Source: Clostridia bacterium
GTDB taxonomy: Bacteria; Bacillota; Clostridia; Oscillospirales; UBA644
Reading direction: 5' to 3'
DNA length: 57,171 bases
NCBI GenBank assembly: GCA_017621705.1
Contig: JAGASR010000012.1
Coordinates: 100,127 to 157,297, forward strand
Under the pieces are notes generated by a model that searched no databases, was not told the DNA's origin, and saw only the letters and a program-made list of their open reading frames with translations. The stretch's first letter is position 1. Each line of letters opens with the position of its first letter. Shown in pieces: positions 7,727 to 17,959 of the stretch. The translations under genes and the position numbers were made by a program.

Positions 7727-8578
7727 ATGTCTTTTATCGAAGCTGTTATCCTCGGTCTTGTACAGGGACTCACCGAATTTCTGCCCGTATCAAGCTCGGG
7801 GCATCTTGCGATATTTCAGGAACTTTTAGGCACCGACGGCGGTTCTTCGGACATATTTTTCACGTCCCTGCTTCATCTGGGGACGCTGTTTGCCGTCTGC
7901 TTTGTTTACAGAAAAACGCTCGCAGAGCTTTTCGGAACCCTTTTCGGTTCGATCGGTCCCCTATTCAAAGGCGAGATCAAATGGGAAAAGGGCTTGCCGA
8001 CGGAAAATATGACGAGGCGAAAGGGCATTCTTATAATTTATGCTCTGCTGCCGATGTTTCTTATCCTTCCCGTTAAAAACTTTGTCGAGAGCATTTATTC
8101 TTCGACGTTGGTTGTCGGCATAGCGCTGATGGTAACGTCGTTTTTCCTCTTTTTATGCGACCGTTTCGCAAGCGGTAAAAAGACGGAAGAGAAGATGACG
8201 GTAAAAGATTCGCTCGTTATCGGCTTTGTTCAGCTTTTTGCGGTCCTTCCCGGTATTTCACGTTCCGGTTCGACGATAACGGCAGGGCTTGCTTGCGGAC
8301 TTGACCGTAATTTTGCGGCGGAATTTTCGTTTATAATGTCCGTTCCGACGATACTTGCATCGGTCGTTTTTCAGGTTATCGAAATGATCGCGGACGGCAC
8401 GGGAGTAAGCACGGAGCTGATACCTGTATATCTTGTCGGAATGATAACTGCGGCAATTTCGGGCTTCTGCGCAATAAAGCTTCTGCAGATGCTTTTGAGA
8501 TCGAAGAAATTTTTCGTATTTTCGATCTACTGCCTTATCGCAGGCATTTTTGCGATCGTACTTAATTTCGTAAAATAA
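7727..8578 (+). CDS. uppP: Undecaprenyl-diphosphatase UppP (BacA)
   Basis: 283 residues, all membrane helices. The two family signatures are present: GLVQGLTEFLPVSSSGH (about 10-26) and the second half-site PGISRSGST (about 179-187). The enzyme removes a phosphate from undecaprenyl diphosphate on the outer face of the membrane, recycling the lipid carrier for peptidoglycan and wall polymers and conferring bacitracin tolerance. CGGAGG lies 8 bases before the ATG. ftsK follows 48 bases later with no terminator between them. Confidence 0.95.
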   Translation: MSFIEAVILGLVQGLTEFLPVSSSGHLAIFQELLGTDGGSSDIFFTSLLHLGTLFAVCFVYRKTLAELFGTLFGSIGPLFKGEIKWEKGLPTENMTRRKGILIIYALLPMFLILPVKNFVESIYSSTLVVGIALMVTSFFLFLCDRFASGKKTEEKMTVKDSLVIGFVQLFAVLPGISRSGSTITAGLACGLDRNFAAEFSFIMSVPTILASVVFQVIEMIADGTGVSTELIPVYLVGMITAAISGFCAIKLLQMLLRSKKFFVFSIYCLIAGIFAIVLNFVK

Positions 8579-8626
8579 ATAAAGACACAACACACAATAA
8601 CGTTTAAAAGTAAGGGAGTTTTGGCA

Positions 8627-11263
8627 TTGGCAACGACAAAAAAGACAGCCAAAAAGACAATGACTAAAAAAGCGGCAAAGACCGCTTATGTTCACGATAC
8701 GGTGACGGGGCTTATACTGATTCTCGTCGCCGTGCTCATTTCGATAAGCCTTGTTTCCGACCTGATAGGGCCGCTTGGCAAGATAATTTCGACGGGGCTT
8801 CTCGGTCTTTTCGGCGCAGGTTCGATAATTTTCCCGATAGTGCTGATCTATTCGGCGGTACTGTTGTTTATGAAAAACAATAAAGTGACGTCAAAATCTA
8901 TATTTTCGACGCTCTTTATCGTTATGTTTTCATCTTTTTACAATATCTGCGCATACGGGGCGCCCGAGCGCGGAGAAGAGATATTTTCCGAGTATTTCTC
9001 AAAACTTACGGTCGATTTATGGGAGCAAGGAACGAATATCACTTCCGGCGGCGTTATAGGCGGCTGGATCTCGCTTCCGCTTGAAGCTCTTTGCGCAAAG
9101 GTCGGCTCGGGCATAATCGTTTTTGCGGCAATGGCGGTATTTCTCGTTCTTGCGACGGGTATTAATCCGATGTCGCTTTTCGAAGCAAGAGGAGCATATC
9201 CCGAAGAGAAAAAACCTGCGAAGACAGACAAAGCGTTGACCAAAGATATCAAGGGAATAAAGAAAGATATCGACGATCTCAAAAAGACGATCCCGAAGGA
9301 CCCCACTATTTTCAACGAAAAAGAAGAGAGAAAGAAGCCCCTGCTTGTTCTTGAAAAAGAGCAACCTAAGGACGACGATGTTGACAGTATTCTCAACGAA
9401 ATAACGAAGGGCTACAAAGAAAAGAACGCAAAGACCGCGAAGAACAGACGTCCTGCGGCACCCGTTCAGCCCGTAAGACCCGTCAAGAGCGAAAACACCG
9501 CGGCACTTACGCAGAAAGATATCGACGACCTTCTCATAAAAGCCGAGCCGAAACCCGCGGTTGCGGAAAGACCCGTCAAAGAAGAAAAACCGACGGCGGA
9601 AGAGATAGCAATACAGGTCGAGCAGATCGTAAAAACAGAAGAACAGTCTGCACCAGAGGTAGAAGAAAAGGTCGAGAAGTCTGCCCCTGCGGTCGAACCT
9701 GCCCCCGAAGTTACGGAAGAGCAGAAGGGCGAAGAAGCGCTCGAGGGTGCGACGGTCGAGATAATCGAGCAGAAAGCGCCCACGGAAATCGTTCAGGAAA
9801 AAGCCGACGGATACAAATTCCCGTCGATGGATCTTTTATCTTTCGTTCCCGACAACAATGCGGCGCTTTACAGAGACGAATTAAAGCAAAACGCGGCGCG
9901 CCTTATCGAAACGCTTTCGGACTTCAAGATCAACGCAAAAGTGCTTGACGCAAAGCGCGGCCCGACCGTTACAAGATACGAACTTCAGCCCGGCACGGGT
10001 GTTAAAACGAGCAAGATCGCAAATCTTTCCGACGATATTGCGCTCCACCTTGCGGCGCCTGCGGTACGAATCGAAGCTCCGATCCCCGGCAAATCCGCGA
10101 TCGGTATTGAAATTCCGAACAGAACGACGAGCGTCGTTTACTTAAAAGAGATCGTCGGCAGTGAAGAATTTGCGGTAAACAAGAGTAAGATCTCCGTCGC
10201 CCTCGGTAAGAGCATCAGCGGTCAGCCGATGGTAATCGACCTTGCGAAGATGCCTCACCTTCTGATTGCGGGTGCTACGGGTTCAGGTAAATCCGTCTGT
10301 ATAAACTCAATACTTATCAGTTTGCTTTACAAGGCAACGCCCGACGAAGTAAAACTCATCCTCGTTGACCCGAAAGTCGTTGAACTCAACGTTTACAACG
10401 GTATTCCGCACCTTCTTATCCCTGTTGTTACGGATCCGAGCAAGGCGGCAGGTGCGTTGAGCTGGGCGGTCGGAGAAATGCTTCAGAGATACAAAATGTT
10501 TGCGGACAAGAACGTCCGTAATTTCAACGGTTATAACGATTCTCTCGTCGAAGGCGAAAAGAAACTGCCGCAGGTGGTTATCGTTATCGACGAACTTGCA
10601 GACCTTATGATGACGGCGAAAGGCGACGTTGAAGACTCTATCTGCAGACTTGCTCAGATGGGTCGTGCGGCAGGTATCCACCTCGTTATCGCAACACAGC
10701 GTCCGTCCGCAGACGTTATTACGGGTCTTATCAAAGCGAACGTTCCGTCAAGAATTGCGTTTGCGGTTTCGTCGGCGATCAACTCTCATATCATTCTTGA
10801 CGCTTCGGGTGCTGAAAAACTCGTCGGTAAAGGCGATATGCTTTACTCTCCGCTCGGAGAGGTCAAGCCGATACGTGTTCAGGGCTGTTTCGTTTCCGAC
10901 CAGGAAGTTGAAAAAGCGGTCAAGGCAGTTAAAAACGGCAAAGAAAACACATATGACGACAACATTATCAAGCAGATCGAGCAGAATGCCGCAATGCAGA
11001 AAGCAGGATCGAAAGCAGGAGCCGACGATGACGAAGAGGTTGACGATCCGAAGCTCGACGAAGCTATTCAGTGCGTAGTCGAAAAAGGTCAGGCATCGAC
11101 GACTATGCTCCAGAAATTCGTCGGTCTCGGCTATGTACGAGCATCGAAGCTCATTGACGTTATGGAAGCGCGCGGAATTGTCGGCCCGTATCAGGGTTCG
11201 ACGCCGAGAGAAGTTCTCATAACGAAAGCTCAATGGCAGGAAATGAAAGCAAGAAAACAGTAA
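8627..11263 (+). CDS. ftsK: DNA translocase FtsK/SpoIIIE
   Basis: 878 residues if started at the TTG at 8627, which is 8 bases after AAGGGAG; the TTG at 8621 lies only two bases from it. The N-terminus is basic and followed by about four membrane helices (roughly 25-170). A long charged Lys/Glu/Pro linker runs to about 400. The RecA-like motor has Walker A GATGSGKS near 547-555 and the Walker B block [12 protein letters not shown] near 650. The C-terminal winged-helix gamma domain ([20 protein letters not shown]) ends the protein. The family pumps chromosomal DNA through the division or sporulation septum and reads KOPS/SRS polarity sequences. I cannot tell vegetative FtsK from SpoIIIE by sequence alone. 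Confidence 0.93.
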   Translation: MATTKKTAKKTMTKKAAKTAYVHDTVTGLILILVAVLISISLVSDLIGPLGKIISTGLLGLFGAGSIIFPIVLIYSAVLLFMKNNKVTSKSIFSTLFIVMFSSFYNICAYGAPERGEEIFSEYFSKLTVDLWEQGTNITSGGVIGGWISLPLEALCAKVGSGIIVFAAMAVFLVLATGINPMSLFEARGAYPEEKKPAKTDKALTKDIKGIKKDIDDLKKTIPKDPTIFNEKEERKKPLLVLEKEQPKDDDVDSILNEITKGYKEKNAKTAKNRRPAAPVQPVRPVKSENTAALTQKDIDDLLIKAEPKPAVAERPVKEEKPTAEEIAIQVEQIVKTEEQSAPEVEEKVEKSAPAVEPAPEVTEEQKGEEALEGATVEIIEQKAPTEIVQEKADGYKFPSMDLLSFVPDNNAALYRDELKQNAARLIETLSDFKINAKVLDAKRGPTVTRYELQPGTGVKTSKIANLSDDIALHLAAPAVRIEAPIPGKSAIGIEIPNRTTSVVYLKEIVGSEEFAVNKSKISVALGKSISGQPMVIDLAKMPHLLIAGATGSGKSVCINSILISLLYKATPDEVKLILVDPKVVELNVYNGIPHLLIPVVTDPSKAAGALSWAVGEMLQRYKMFADKNVRNFNGYNDSLVEGEKKLPQVVIVIDELADLMMTAKGDVEDSICRLAQMGRAAGIHLVIATQRPSADVITGLIKANVPSRIAFAVSSAINSHIILDASGAEKLVGKGDMLYSPLGEVKPIRVQGCFVSDQEVEKAVKAVKNGKENTYDDNIIKQIEQNAAMQKAGSKAGADDDEEVDDPKLDEAIQCVVEKGQASTTMLQKFVGLGYVRASKLIDVMEARGIVGPYQGSTPREVLITKAQWQEMKARKQ

Positions 11264-11283
11264 AAACTACGGTTATTATAATT

Positions 11284-13041
11284 ATGAACGATAAATTTTT
11301 ACCCGTCTCGCGCGAAGATATGGCGCAGAGAGGGATCGAACAACTTGATTTTATATTGGTGACGGGCGACGCATACGTCGATCACCCGTCATTCGGAACG
11401 GCGATAATATCGAGAGTTCTCGAACACGAGGGACACACCGTCGGCATCATTTCACAGCCCGACTGGAAAAACCTCGATTCATTCAGAATTCTCGGTGCGC
11501 CGAAGTACGGTTTTCTCGTAAACTCGGGAAATATCGACTCTATGGTAGCACACTACAGCGTTGCGAAAAACAGACGTGAAACAGACGCATATTCTCCCGG
11601 CGGCAAAGCAGGACTGCGCCCCGACAGAGCGGTCATCGTTTACTGCAACAAGATCAGGGAGGCTTTCGGCGGTGTTCCGATCGTTATAGGCGGACTTGAA
11701 GCGTCGCTTCGCCGTTTTGCGCATTACGATTACTGGCAGAACGAAGTCAGAAAATCGATACTCGTCGACTCGTCCGCCGATATTCTTTCATACGGAATGG
11801 GCGAACATTCGATGAAAGAGATCTGCCGCAGACTTGCAAACGGCGAGGACGTAAAAAACATCACGGACATTGCGGGAACGTGCGTAATAACGGATAAAAT
11901 TCCCGAAAACGCAGTCTACTGCCCGTCTTTTGAAGAAGTCAAGAAGAGCAAGGAAAAATTTGCGGAAGCAACGAAAATACAGTACAACGAGCAGGATGCA
12001 TACGAAGGCAGACCTCTCGTTCAGAAACATTCTTTGAGATACGTTCTGCAGAACGTGCCGTCAAAACCGTTAAACCAGCAGGAAATGGATGCGGTTTACG
12101 ATCTGCCGTTCACGAGAACGTATCATCCGATGTACGAAAAAGACGGCGGCGTTCCGGGGCTTGCGGAAGTCGAATTTTCGATAACGCATAACAGAGGCTG
12201 TTTCGGCGGCTGTAACTTCTGCTCGATAGTTTTCCATCAGGGCAGAAATATAACGGCAAGATCGAAAGATTCGGTCGTAAAAGAAGCGAAACTGTTGACG
12301 ACTCTGAAGAATTTCAAAGGCTACATACACGATATCGGCGGTCCGACGGCAAACTTCAGAAAGAATGCCTGCAAGAAAAAATCGCTCTGCAAAGACAGAA
12401 AATGTCTCGCACCCGAACCGTGCCCTGCGGCGACGGCGGATCATGCGGAATACCTCGATATTCTGCGAACGGTAAGATCGTTGCCGAAGATAAAGAAGGT
12501 CTTTATCCGCTCGGGCATACGTTTCGACTATCTGATGCTGGATAAAAAAGACGACTTTTTCAACGAACTCGTAAAATATCATATCAGCGGTCAGCTCAAG
12601 GTTGCGCCCGAACATTCGTCGGACAAGGTTCTCGAAAAGATGGGAAAACCGCATTTTTCGCATTACAAAGCGTTCTATAAAAAATATTTTGCGCTGAATA
12701 AAAAATTCGGTTGCAAGCAGTTCCTCGTCCCCTATCTGATGTCGTCGCACCCGGGATGTACGTTAAACGATGCGGTAAATCTTGCGCTCTATATAAAGAG
12801 CATAGGTTATCAGCCCGAGCAGGTTCAGGATTTTTACCCGACACCGGGCACCGTTTCGACTGCTATGTTCCACACGGGTATCGATCCGTTTACGATGAAG
12901 CCCGTGTATGTTCCGAAGACGTCAAAAGAAAAGGCTTATCAGCGCGCACTGTTGCAGTATAAAAACCCGAAAAACCGTGCTCTCGTAAAAGAAGCGCTCT
13001 TAAAATGCGGCCGCGGAGATCTGATTAACATTTTAAAGTAA
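11284..13041 (+). CDS. YgiQ-family radical SAM protein
   Basis: 585 residues from the ATG at 11284, where family homology begins ([13 protein letters not shown], then [14 protein letters not shown]). An in-frame ATG at 11233 inside ftsK would add 17 residues without homology; neither start has a good ribosome site. The N-terminal domain is the B12-binding-like YgiQ region, followed by the radical SAM core with the cluster motif CFGGCNFC at about 317-324, and a Cys-rich insert ([12 protein letters not shown]) that may hold a second cluster. The reaction of YgiQ proteins is not established. The gene follows ftsK by 20 bases and no terminator is seen after it. Confidence 0.87.
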   Translation: MNDKFLPVSREDMAQRGIEQLDFILVTGDAYVDHPSFGTAIISRVLEHEGHTVGIISQPDWKNLDSFRILGAPKYGFLVNSGNIDSMVAHYSVAKNRRETDAYSPGGKAGLRPDRAVIVYCNKIREAFGGVPIVIGGLEASLRRFAHYDYWQNEVRKSILVDSSADILSYGMGEHSMKEICRRLANGEDVKNITDIAGTCVITDKIPENAVYCPSFEEVKKSKEKFAEATKIQYNEQDAYEGRPLVQKHSLRYVLQNVPSKPLNQQEMDAVYDLPFTRTYHPMYEKDGGVPGLAEVEFSITHNRGCFGGCNFCSIVFHQGRNITARSKDSVVKEAKLLTTLKNFKGYIHDIGGPTANFRKNACKKKSLCKDRKCLAPEPCPAATADHAEYLDILRTVRSLPKIKKVFIRSGIRFDYLMLDKKDDFFNELVKYHISGQLKVAPEHSSDKVLEKMGKPHFSHYKAFYKKYFALNKKFGCKQFLVPYLMSSHPGCTLNDAVNLALYIKSIGYQPEQVQDFYPTPGTVSTAMFHTGIDPFTMKPVYVPKTSKEKAYQRALLQYKNPKNRALVKEALLKCGRGDLINILK

Positions 13042-13121
13042 AAATAGACAGATTTTTCGGCTCAAAACAGCGTATTTTCCGCAAAAACAAAAAATTATTT
13101 TTCGATAATTTAAAAAAAAGA

Positions 13122-13150
13122 TTGACAATCGTGACTTTTCATGATATAAT
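13122..13150 (+). promoter_or_regulatory. Strong promoter of the two-component operon
   Basis: TTGACA (13122-13127) and TATAAT (13145-13150) match consensus with a 17-base spacer. CGGAGG follows before the ATG at 13192. Confidence 0.8.
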
Positions 13151-13191
13151 ATTTAATATAATAGTGAAATTTTTATCACGGAGGTCTCTGT

Positions 13192-13881
13192 ATGGACAAG
13201 ATCATACTCATCGCGGATGATAATAAGGATATTGTCGATATCCTCAAGGCATACGCACAAAAAGAAGGCTATAAATGCATCTGTGCCTACGACGGAGAGC
13301 AGGCACTTAAAATGTATAAGGAATTCAATCCTATTCTTATATTGCTTGACGTCATGATGCCGAAAATGAACGGTTTTGACGTATGCCGTCAAATCAGGCA
13401 GACTTCCAGTGTTCCCATAATAATCGTTTCCGCCAAGAATGAAGAGGCTGAAAGAATCATGGGTCTCGATATCGGTGCGGACGACTACATCCCCAAGCCC
13501 TTCTCTCCGAGAGAAGTAATGACAAGAGTAAAGGCTGTTCTTCGCCGTGTTACCGACGAAATTTCGGACGAGCGTTCGAAGAGAATCGAGATCGCAGGCC
13601 TTATCGTAGATATGAACAGCTACGAAGCTTACGTCAACGGAAAGCCCGTTATTCTCACCAAGAAAGAAATCGAGATAATCTGGCTCTTCGCATCCAATCC
13701 CGGCAGAGTATTCACGAGAGACCATCTCCTTGAAAACATCTGGGGTTATGAATATTTTGGAGACACTAGAACCGTCGATACTCATATCAAACGTATCAGA
13801 ACGAAGCTTAACCTTGATCAGTCTGTTAATTTCGACATTAAAACAGTTTGGGGCGTCGGCTATAAGTTCGAGGTCAAATAA
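13192..13881 (+). CDS. OmpR/PhoB-family response regulator
   Basis: 229 residues. The receiver domain (about 1-118) has the acidic pocket (ADDN), the phosphoacceptor D53 in LLDVMMP, the switch serine in IIVSAK and the conserved lysine in PKPF. The C-terminal winged helix (about 130-229) carries LTKKEIEIIWLFASNPGRVFTRDHLLENIWGYE-type PhoB sequence. It would bind DNA as a dimer after phosphorylation by the kinase encoded immediately downstream. Its overall pattern is closest to PhoP/ResD/WalR regulators of Bacillota. The signal and regulon are unknown. Confidence 0.92.
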   Translation: MDKIILIADDNKDIVDILKAYAQKEGYKCICAYDGEQALKMYKEFNPILILLDVMMPKMNGFDVCRQIRQTSSVPIIIVSAKNEEAERIMGLDIGADDYIPKPFSPREVMTRVKAVLRRVTDEISDERSKRIEIAGLIVDMNSYEAYVNGKPVILTKKEIEIIWLFASNPGRVFTRDHLLENIWGYEYFGDTRTVDTHIKRIRTKLNLDQSVNFDIKTVWGVGYKFEVK

Positions 13882-15672
13882 ATGTTCAAGAGCCTTTCAT
13901 CAAAGGTAATTGCCGTATTCATATCCGTTACTGTGCTGGTGGTTTTGATCACCAGCGCGGTCTTTATGTCTTTATTTTTCCGCTATGCCTACGAAGAGAA
14001 GAGCGCTGCGCTGCTCGACTGTGCGACCGGCATAGCTGATTTTATATCGAGTGAAAATACGCTTGAAGAGCCGACACTGAAAGCGAAAAATTTCCCCGAT
14101 TATGCGACGCTTGTTTCGAGCGTTGTTGACGCAAACTTATGGATATGCAAAACAGACGGCTTTTTTATACCGTTAAAATACGCTTCATGGCCCGTTTCGA
14201 CGAGCCAGCTGACAGATAAAGAGCAGAAGATAATCGAAGACTGTCTCAAAGGAACTCAGGCCGTAACGACCGGCTTTTCGAACAACTTCGGAGAAGAAAC
14301 GATCACGGTAGTCGTCCCGATCTATGCGAGTGATGAATACGGAACGGGAAGCTCGGAAGTTATCGGCGCCGTTCTCATGCACTCACCGCTCAAATACATA
14401 AACGAGACATTCACCGCATCGAGCGCATTTCTTGCGATGACTTTCGTTTTTGCCGCAATTTTAACGATCATTTTCGCAGTTCTTCTCGGTATTCATCTGA
14501 CGAAGCCGATAAAAGAGATGTGCAAAGCGGCGACAAGCCTTGCAAACGGCGACTTTTCGATAAGAGTGCACACAAACGACCAGACGGAGCTGAAAGATCT
14601 TGCGCACTCGTTAAACCACCTTGCGCACAATCTCGGAAGCACGTTCACCCGTCTTAAAAACGAAAAAGACAAACTCGGAAATATAATCGATAATATTTCG
14701 GACGGTCTTGCATCGTTCGATACGAATATGCATCTGCAGAAATACAACACGGCGCTTTTAAAGCTCTGCAGTTTAAACCAGCTTGAAGATCCTGCAGTTA
14801 CGGAAATGATAACGCAGGTTCTGCAGACGGGACAGAAAAAGACCGTCGTTTTAAACGGCAAAGATATTCTGAAATTCACGGCGACCCGTATTCAGAACAA
14901 AGACATAACCGAGGGCGTTGTTGTTATCGTTCAGGATATAAGCCAGTCCGAAAGACTAAATCAGCTCAGAACAGACTTTGTGGCGAACGTTTCGCACGAA
15001 TTCAGAACCCCGTTAACGATAATAAAAGGCTCTGTCGAGGCACTGCTTGACGGTGCGGCGGAGACGGAAGAAGAAAGATTTTCCTATTATTCGAGAATCG
15101 AGACGGAATCGAAAGCGCTTGAACGTCTTGTTCGAGATCTTCTCGACACTTCGAAATACAAAGCGGGAAAGATCGTTCTTGAAATTCATCCGATGGATGC
15201 GATATGGCTGATTGCGGATATAACGGCAAAACTCAAACCCGTTGCGGCGGAAAAAGGCATTTCGCTGATATTTGAGCCGAAAGAGCTTGAATACGTTCTT
15301 GCGGACTACGACCGTCTGCGTCAGATGATAATTATTTTCATCGACAATGCGATCAAATTTACGCCGCAGGGCGGCACGGTATCCGTATTTGCGGAAGAGA
15401 GAGACGACGGCTACGCATATATCTCGATAAAAGATACGGGCGTGGGCATTGCGGAAGAAGACGTTCCATTCATTTTCGACAGATTCTACAAAGTCGATAA
15501 AGCGCGTGGCGGCTCTGAAACGGGCACGGGGCTCGGTCTTTCGATCGCATGGGAACTTGCTGAACTTCACAAGGGTACGATCCTCGTCGAAAGCGAGATC
15601 GGCAAGGGAACAACATTCACAATCGTTATCCCTCTTGCACCGCCTCCGGAAGACGAAGAAGATGAAGAATAA
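13882..15672 (+). CDS. PhoR/WalK-like sensor histidine kinase
   Basis: 596 residues, starting directly on the stop codon of the response regulator gene. Domains in order: membrane segment 1 (about 9-33), extracytoplasmic sensor of about 145 residues, membrane segment 2 (about 180-204), HAMP (about 205-258), PAS (about 263-355), HisKA with the phosphorylated His372 in SHEFRTP, and HATPase_c with N489 (N box), DTGVGI (518-523) and GTGLGL (548-553). The last ten residues are almost all acidic. This PAS-containing layout is that of PhoR, WalK and ResE. It should phosphorylate the regulator upstream. The ligand cannot be read from the sensor domain. Confidence 0.92.
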   Translation: MFKSLSSKVIAVFISVTVLVVLITSAVFMSLFFRYAYEEKSAALLDCATGIADFISSENTLEEPTLKAKNFPDYATLVSSVVDANLWICKTDGFFIPLKYASWPVSTSQLTDKEQKIIEDCLKGTQAVTTGFSNNFGEETITVVVPIYASDEYGTGSSEVIGAVLMHSPLKYINETFTASSAFLAMTFVFAAILTIIFAVLLGIHLTKPIKEMCKAATSLANGDFSIRVHTNDQTELKDLAHSLNHLAHNLGSTFTRLKNEKDKLGNIIDNISDGLASFDTNMHLQKYNTALLKLCSLNQLEDPAVTEMITQVLQTGQKKTVVLNGKDILKFTATRIQNKDITEGVVVIVQDISQSERLNQLRTDFVANVSHEFRTPLTIIKGSVEALLDGAAETEEERFSYYSRIETESKALERLVRDLLDTSKYKAGKIVLEIHPMDAIWLIADITAKLKPVAAEKGISLIFEPKELEYVLADYDRLRQMIIIFIDNAIKFTPQGGTVSVFAEERDDGYAYISIKDTGVGIAEEDVPFIFDRFYKVDKARGGSETGTGLGLSIAWELAELHKGTILVESEIGKGTTFTIVIPLAPPPEDEEDEE

Positions 15673-15715
15673 GCGGTTTTTTGCGAATAATTCACAATAA
15701 ATTCAGAAAACGCTA

Positions 15716-15744
15716 TTGAAATAAATCTCCGTTTGTGATATAAT
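15716..15744 (+). promoter_or_regulatory. Promoter of rplS
   Basis: TTGAAA (15716-15721), 17-base spacer, TATAAT (15739-15744). It lies just after the kinase gene and yields a leader of about 78 bases. Confidence 0.75.
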
Positions 15745-15828
15745 CAATAGGTTACGAAACGGTCCTCTGCCGTCTCTGTATGAACGTTTCGACAAATTAC
15801 TGATAATAAATTCAGGAGGAAGAGAAAA
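15745..15828 (+). promoter_or_regulatory. rplS 5' leader with hairpin, candidate ribosomal-protein leader
   Basis: CGAAACG (15755-15761) pairs perfectly with CGTTTCG (15785-15791) around a 23-base loop, then AGGAGGA precedes the ATG. A structured L19 leader is known in some Bacillota. I cannot confirm that this one belongs to that family without a covariance search. Confidence 0.4.
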
Positions 15829-16173
15829 ATGTCCAACAAACTCGATCTTTTCACCAAGGACCAGCTTAGAGAAGAAGCTATCCCTTTCGACATTGGTAGC
15901 ACTGTTAAAGTCCATGTGAAAATCAAAGAAGGTTCCAGAGAAAGAATCCAGATCTTCGAAGGAACTGTTATTGCCAAGAAACACGGAGGCGTGTCCGAAA
16001 CCGTTACGGTTCGTCGCGTTGCTTACGGTGTAGGCGTAGAAAGAACTTTCCCGATCCACTCCCCCAACATTGCAAAAGTTGAAGTAGTTCGTAACGGTAA
16101 CGTTCGCCGCGCTAAACTGTATTATCTTCGTGACAGAGTTGGTAAGGCTGCCAAAGTCAAGGAGAAAATATAA
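15829..16173 (+). CDS. rplS: 50S ribosomal protein L19
   Basis: 114 residues. It contains the L19 core ([51 protein letters not shown]) and ends in a basic tail. L19 sits at the 30S-50S interface of the ribosome. Codon use is that of a highly expressed gene here, with CTC, ATC and GTT dominating. It opens the housekeeping run that continues through lepB, rbgA and rnhB, an order widely conserved in Bacillota (rplS-rbgA-rnhB). A hairpin and terminator follow before lepB. Confidence 0.97.
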   Translation: MSNKLDLFTKDQLREEAIPFDIGSTVKVHVKIKEGSRERIQIFEGTVIAKKHGGVSETVTVRRVAYGVGVERTFPIHSPNIAKVEVVRNGNVRRAKLYYLRDRVGKAAKVKEKI

Positions 16174-16206
16174 GCTCAATCGGCAGATAGTCCGATCAAA
16201 CAAATA

Positions 16207-16235
16207 TTCCCAAGCTTCGTTTAAAATATTGGGAA
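16207..16235 (+). other. Inverted repeat in the rplS-lepB gap
   Basis: TTCCCAA (16207-16213) pairs with TTGGGAA (16229-16235), with AT pairs extending it. It is followed by AATCAAG rather than a T-run, so it may be an mRNA 3' end stabiliser or part of the leader structure of lepB. Confidence 0.35.
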
Positions 16236-16296
16236 AATCAAGTTATATTTTTCCGGCCGTTACGGTGAATAACGATCATTGTCCGGCAGCGTAAAT

Positions 16297-16346
16297 ATGC
16301 GGTATTCACTCTGTTTTGACGGTTGAATACCGCATTATTTTTATTT
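16297..16346 (+). terminator. Intrinsic terminator or attenuator directly ahead of lepB
   Basis: ATGCGGTATTCA (16297-16308) pairs perfectly over 12 bases with TGAATACCGCAT (16324-16335), and TATTTTTATTT follows. It ends immediately before the lepB ribosome site AAGGAG. The segment GTGAATA at 16265-16271 can pair with TATTCAC inside the first arm and would disrupt it. Confidence 0.75.
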
Positions 16347-16358
16347 AAGGAGACTTAA

Positions 16359-17087
16359 ATGGAAGAAAACGAAGTAATCCGCGAAGAAGAAAAGAAAACG
16401 ACCGAAATAACCGAAGAAGCGCCTGAAAAAGTCGAGGAGGAAGCCGTCGAAAAGGCAGAAACCGAAGAAATTCAGGAAGGCTCGGAGGGAAAGGAAAAAC
16501 CGTCGAAAGAAAAGAAGAGCCGTCCGCTCGTTCATGATTTCTTCGACTATATAGTGGATATTGTTGTAACGTCCGTTGTTGCGGCTGTATTCCTGCTTAC
16601 GCTTATAGTGAGAACGGGATACGTTGACGGTGACTCTATGGTGCCGACAATGCTCGACGGAGACAGATATCTCGTTTCGGGTCTTTTCTACACACCCAAA
16701 CAGGGAGACATTATCGTATTCCAGCCCGAGATAAACGAATTGACATTAAGAGCCATTCATGATATCCGCGATAACCGCAAGTTGCTGGTCAAACGTGTTA
16801 TAGCGACGGAAGGTCAGGTCGTTGACATAGACGCAGAGACCCGTCAGGTGCTCGTTGACGGAGTTGTTTTAAGCGAACCGTATCTTTCGGGAAATATAAC
16901 CGACAAGAGACCGGATGCGAACATCGACTATCCGTACACAGTTCCCTCAGGACACGTTTTCGTTCTTGGAGACAACAGAACGGCATCTGTTGACAGCAGA
17001 CAGATCGGAAGCATAGATATCCGTACGATACTCGGAAATGTGATCGTAAGATTCTTCCCGTTTGACAAGATTGGAGAAGTCAATTGA
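16359..17087 (+). CDS. lepB: Signal peptidase I with a long acidic N-terminal extension
   Basis: 242 residues. The first about 54 are almost all Glu, Lys and Thr and look disordered in the cytoplasm. One membrane helix (about 65-85) is followed by the catalytic serine S93 in GDSM and the general base K145 in VKRVIA, then the box GDNRTASVDSR. The enzyme cleaves signal peptides from exported proteins on the outer face of the membrane. The extension is not part of the usual family core. The stop codon overlaps the TTG start of rbgA. Transcription must pass the hairpin at 16297-16335, unless an unrecognised promoter lies in the gap. Confidence 0.93.
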   Translation: MEENEVIREEEKKTTEITEEAPEKVEEEAVEKAETEEIQEGSEGKEKPSKEKKSRPLVHDFFDYIVDIVVTSVVAAVFLLTLIVRTGYVDGDSMVPTMLDGDRYLVSGLFYTPKQGDIIVFQPEINELTLRAIHDIRDNRKLLVKRVIATEGQVVDIDAETRQVLVDGVVLSEPYLSGNITDKRPDANIDYPYTVPSGHVFVLGDNRTASVDSRQIGSIDIRTILGNVIVRFFPFDKIGEVN

Positions 17088-17959
17088 ACATAAACTGGTA
17101 TCCCGGACATATGGCGAAAGCCAAGAGGATGATCGAAGACAGCTTAAAGCAGGTGGATATGGCGGTCGAACTTATCGACGCGAGAATCCCCGTATCTTCG
17201 AGAAATCCCGATATAGCGCCTTTGCTTGCGAAGGCGAACCGTCCGAGCATGATCCTTTTAAACAAGAGCGACCTTGCAGACCCCGTTGAAAACGACAGAT
17301 GGCTGGCAAGGTACAAAAAAGAAGGTATTCCCGCTATTCTTTTCAACGCAAAAGCTACGGGCGCGAAGTCCAATGCGGAATTCGTTGCGGCAGTTAAAGC
17401 GGCATTTGCGGAAAAGATAGAAAGAAACACTGCAAAAGGCATGGCAGGAAGAGCCATAAAGATAATGGTTCTGGGAATTCCGAACGTTGGTAAATCAACG
17501 GTCATCAACAATATTTGCGGCAGTAAGCGCGCAAAAGCCGAAGACAGACCAGGTGTTACGCGAGGCAAGCAATGGATAAGCGCGGGCGGCCTCGATATTC
17601 TGGACACACCGGGTATACTCTGGCCGAGGCTCGAAGATAAGACAGCCGCGGAAAAGCTTGCGGTCACAGGAGCTATAAGAGACGAGATCCTTGATTCCGA
17701 AGAGCTTGCGGTATGCCTTCTCAACATTTTAAGAGCGCCCGAATATATTAAACTGTTAAGCGCACGTTATAAATTGCCCGAAGAGCTTCCCGAAGACACA
17801 TACGATCTTCTTTCGCTCATCGGCAGAAAGCGCGGATTTGTCATCTCAGGCGGCGAGGTTGATACGGAACGCACGGCGGCCGTACTTCTCGACGAATTCA
17901 GAGGCGGCAAGATCGGCAGAATAACGCTTGACAGGACAGAAAACTATGACCAACATTGA
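17084..17959 (+). CDS. rbgA: Ribosome biogenesis GTPase RbgA (YlqF)
   Basis: 291 residues starting at TTG 17084, which overlaps the lepB stop (TTGA) and has GGAGAAG upstream; homologues begin with the same WYPGHMAKA sequence. It is a circularly permuted GTPase: the G4 motif NKSD (60-63) comes before G1 GIPNVGKST (131-139) and G3 DTPG. RbgA drives a late step of 50S subunit assembly, involving uL6 and incorporation of uL16. A C-terminal helical domain follows. It overlaps rnhB by 14 bases. Confidence 0.95.
   Translation: MNINWYPGHMAKAKRMIEDSLKQVDMAVELIDARIPVSSRNPDIAPLLAKANRPSMILLNKSDLADPVENDRWLARYKKEGIPAILFNAKATGAKSNAEFVAAVKAAFAEKIERNTAKGMAGRAIKIMVLGIPNVGKSTVINNICGSKRAKAEDRPGVTRGKQWISAGGLDILDTPGILWPRLEDKTAAEKLAVTGAIRDEILDSEELAVCLLNILRAPEYIKLLSARYKLPEELPEDTYDLLSLIGRKRGFVISGGEVDTERTAAVLLDEFRGGKIGRITLDRTENYDQH

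Noticed and set aside
11233..11283. Longer start for the YgiQ-like protein inside ftsK
   Set aside because: The 17 added residues have no family counterpart, and the family N-terminus begins at the ATG at 11284.
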